A stretch of DNA of 24,766 nt, taken from contig DMZT01000217.1 of the NCBI GenBank assembly GCA_003484865.1, positions 1 through 24,766 on the forward strand. Reading direction: 5' to 3'. The notes beneath the pieces are model-generated. The model saw nothing but the letters and a program-made list of their open reading frames with translations, was not told the DNA's origin and searched no databases. This document shows positions 24,590 to 24,766 of the stretch, in pieces (within the stretch, counting starts at the first letter, position 1; the number at the start of each line of letters is the position of its first letter). The stretch is from Stenotrophomonas sp. (GTDB taxonomy: Bacteria; Pseudomonadota; Gammaproteobacteria; Xanthomonadales; Xanthomonadaceae). The translations under genes were made by a program, and so were the position numbers.

Positions 24590-24766
24590 ATGCTTCTGCT
24601 CGTGCTGGCCTACCTCGGTGGCGTGCTCACCATCCTCAGCCCCTGCATCCTGCCGGTGCTGCCGTTCGTGTTCGCGCGCTCGGACCGCCCGTTCCTGCGC
24701 AGTGGCCTGCCGCTGCTGATCGGCATGGCGTTGATGTTCGCCGTGGTCGCCAGCCTGGCGGCGGTG
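24590..24766 (+). CDS. CcdA/DsbD-like thiol-electron transporter, partial, 3' end beyond window
   Basis: Fifty-nine codons are visible from ATG 24590, preceded by GAAGGA. The sequence LAYLGGVLTILSPCILPVLP with Cys19, followed by PFVFARSD and a second helix, is the first helix signature of the CcdA/DsbD-beta/DipZ membrane domain. These proteins carry reducing equivalents from cytoplasmic thioredoxin to periplasmic thiol partners. Placement 36 bp after the exported msrB suggests it feeds electrons to MsrB. Any thioredoxin-like or alpha domain beyond the edge cannot be seen. Confidence 0.85.
   Translation, partial: MLLLVLAYLGGVLTILSPCILPVLPFVFARSDRPFLRSGLPLLIGMALMFAVVASLAAV

Noticed and set aside
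1..24766. CRISPR array, tRNA/rRNA genes, insertion sequence or prophage
   Set aside because: No spaced repeat series, tRNA cloverleaf, transposase, integrase or phage structural gene was seen on either strand; the short repeats found are REP elements and operator-like sites.

Overview
The window reads as chromosomal DNA of a Xanthomonadaceae gamma-proteobacterium, most likely Stenotrophomonas. The grounds are high G+C and strongly G/C-ending codons over most of the window, GTAG-headed REP hairpins of the Stenotrophomonas SMAG type, a GumD/GumC-like exopolysaccharide set, a large TonB-dependent receptor, and GTG starts with GTGA stop/start overlaps. This is a judgement from reading; no database search was run.

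Layout. (1) 1-5148, minus strand: start of a polysaccharide cluster, transcribed as GumD/WcaJ-type initiating sugar-phosphate transferase, low-molecular-weight tyrosine phosphatase, Wzc/GumC-type tyrosine kinase/copolymerase, then a Wzx-type flippase running off the left edge. The distal three genes are visibly AT-richer than the rest. (2) 5502-11963, plus strand: housekeeping and metabolic genes: ALDH7-type aminoadipate-semialdehyde dehydrogenase coupled to an SDR, a small DUF4190-like membrane protein, a SAM methyltransferase, then pyrD, murB and an EamA transporter in a chain with 4-nt stop/start overlaps. (3) 11965-15533: a REP pair, a chimeric minus-strand ORF and a TonB-dependent receptor. 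(4) 15599-16714, plus strand: a regulatory repeat, queD with a probable leaderless promoter, another REP, a phasin gene behind two PhaR/PhbF-like operators, and a strong terminator. (5) 16730-19333, minus strand: an asparagine-synthetase-like protein whose glutaminase half is degenerate, and a small outer-membrane barrel protein. (6) 19672-23900: two complete two-component systems converging tail to tail. (7) 24047-24766, plus strand: exported MsrB and the start of a CcdA/DsbD-like membrane protein, divergent from the second two-component system.

The strongest anomaly is the ORF at 12078-12815. It begins as a secreted M14 zinc-carboxypeptidase (signal peptide plus propeptide-like start) and continues in frame as the C-terminal half of UDP-glucose 6-dehydrogenase. 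The join lies at a short VAYFNELD stretch that resembles both parents. It looks like a deletion or recombination product, or possibly an assembly error. Other points of interest are the glutaminase-dead amidotransferase-like protein, paired operators before the phasin gene, a 31-bp-period direct repeat between the receptor and queD, and twin C8 tracts in the leader of the polysaccharide operon.
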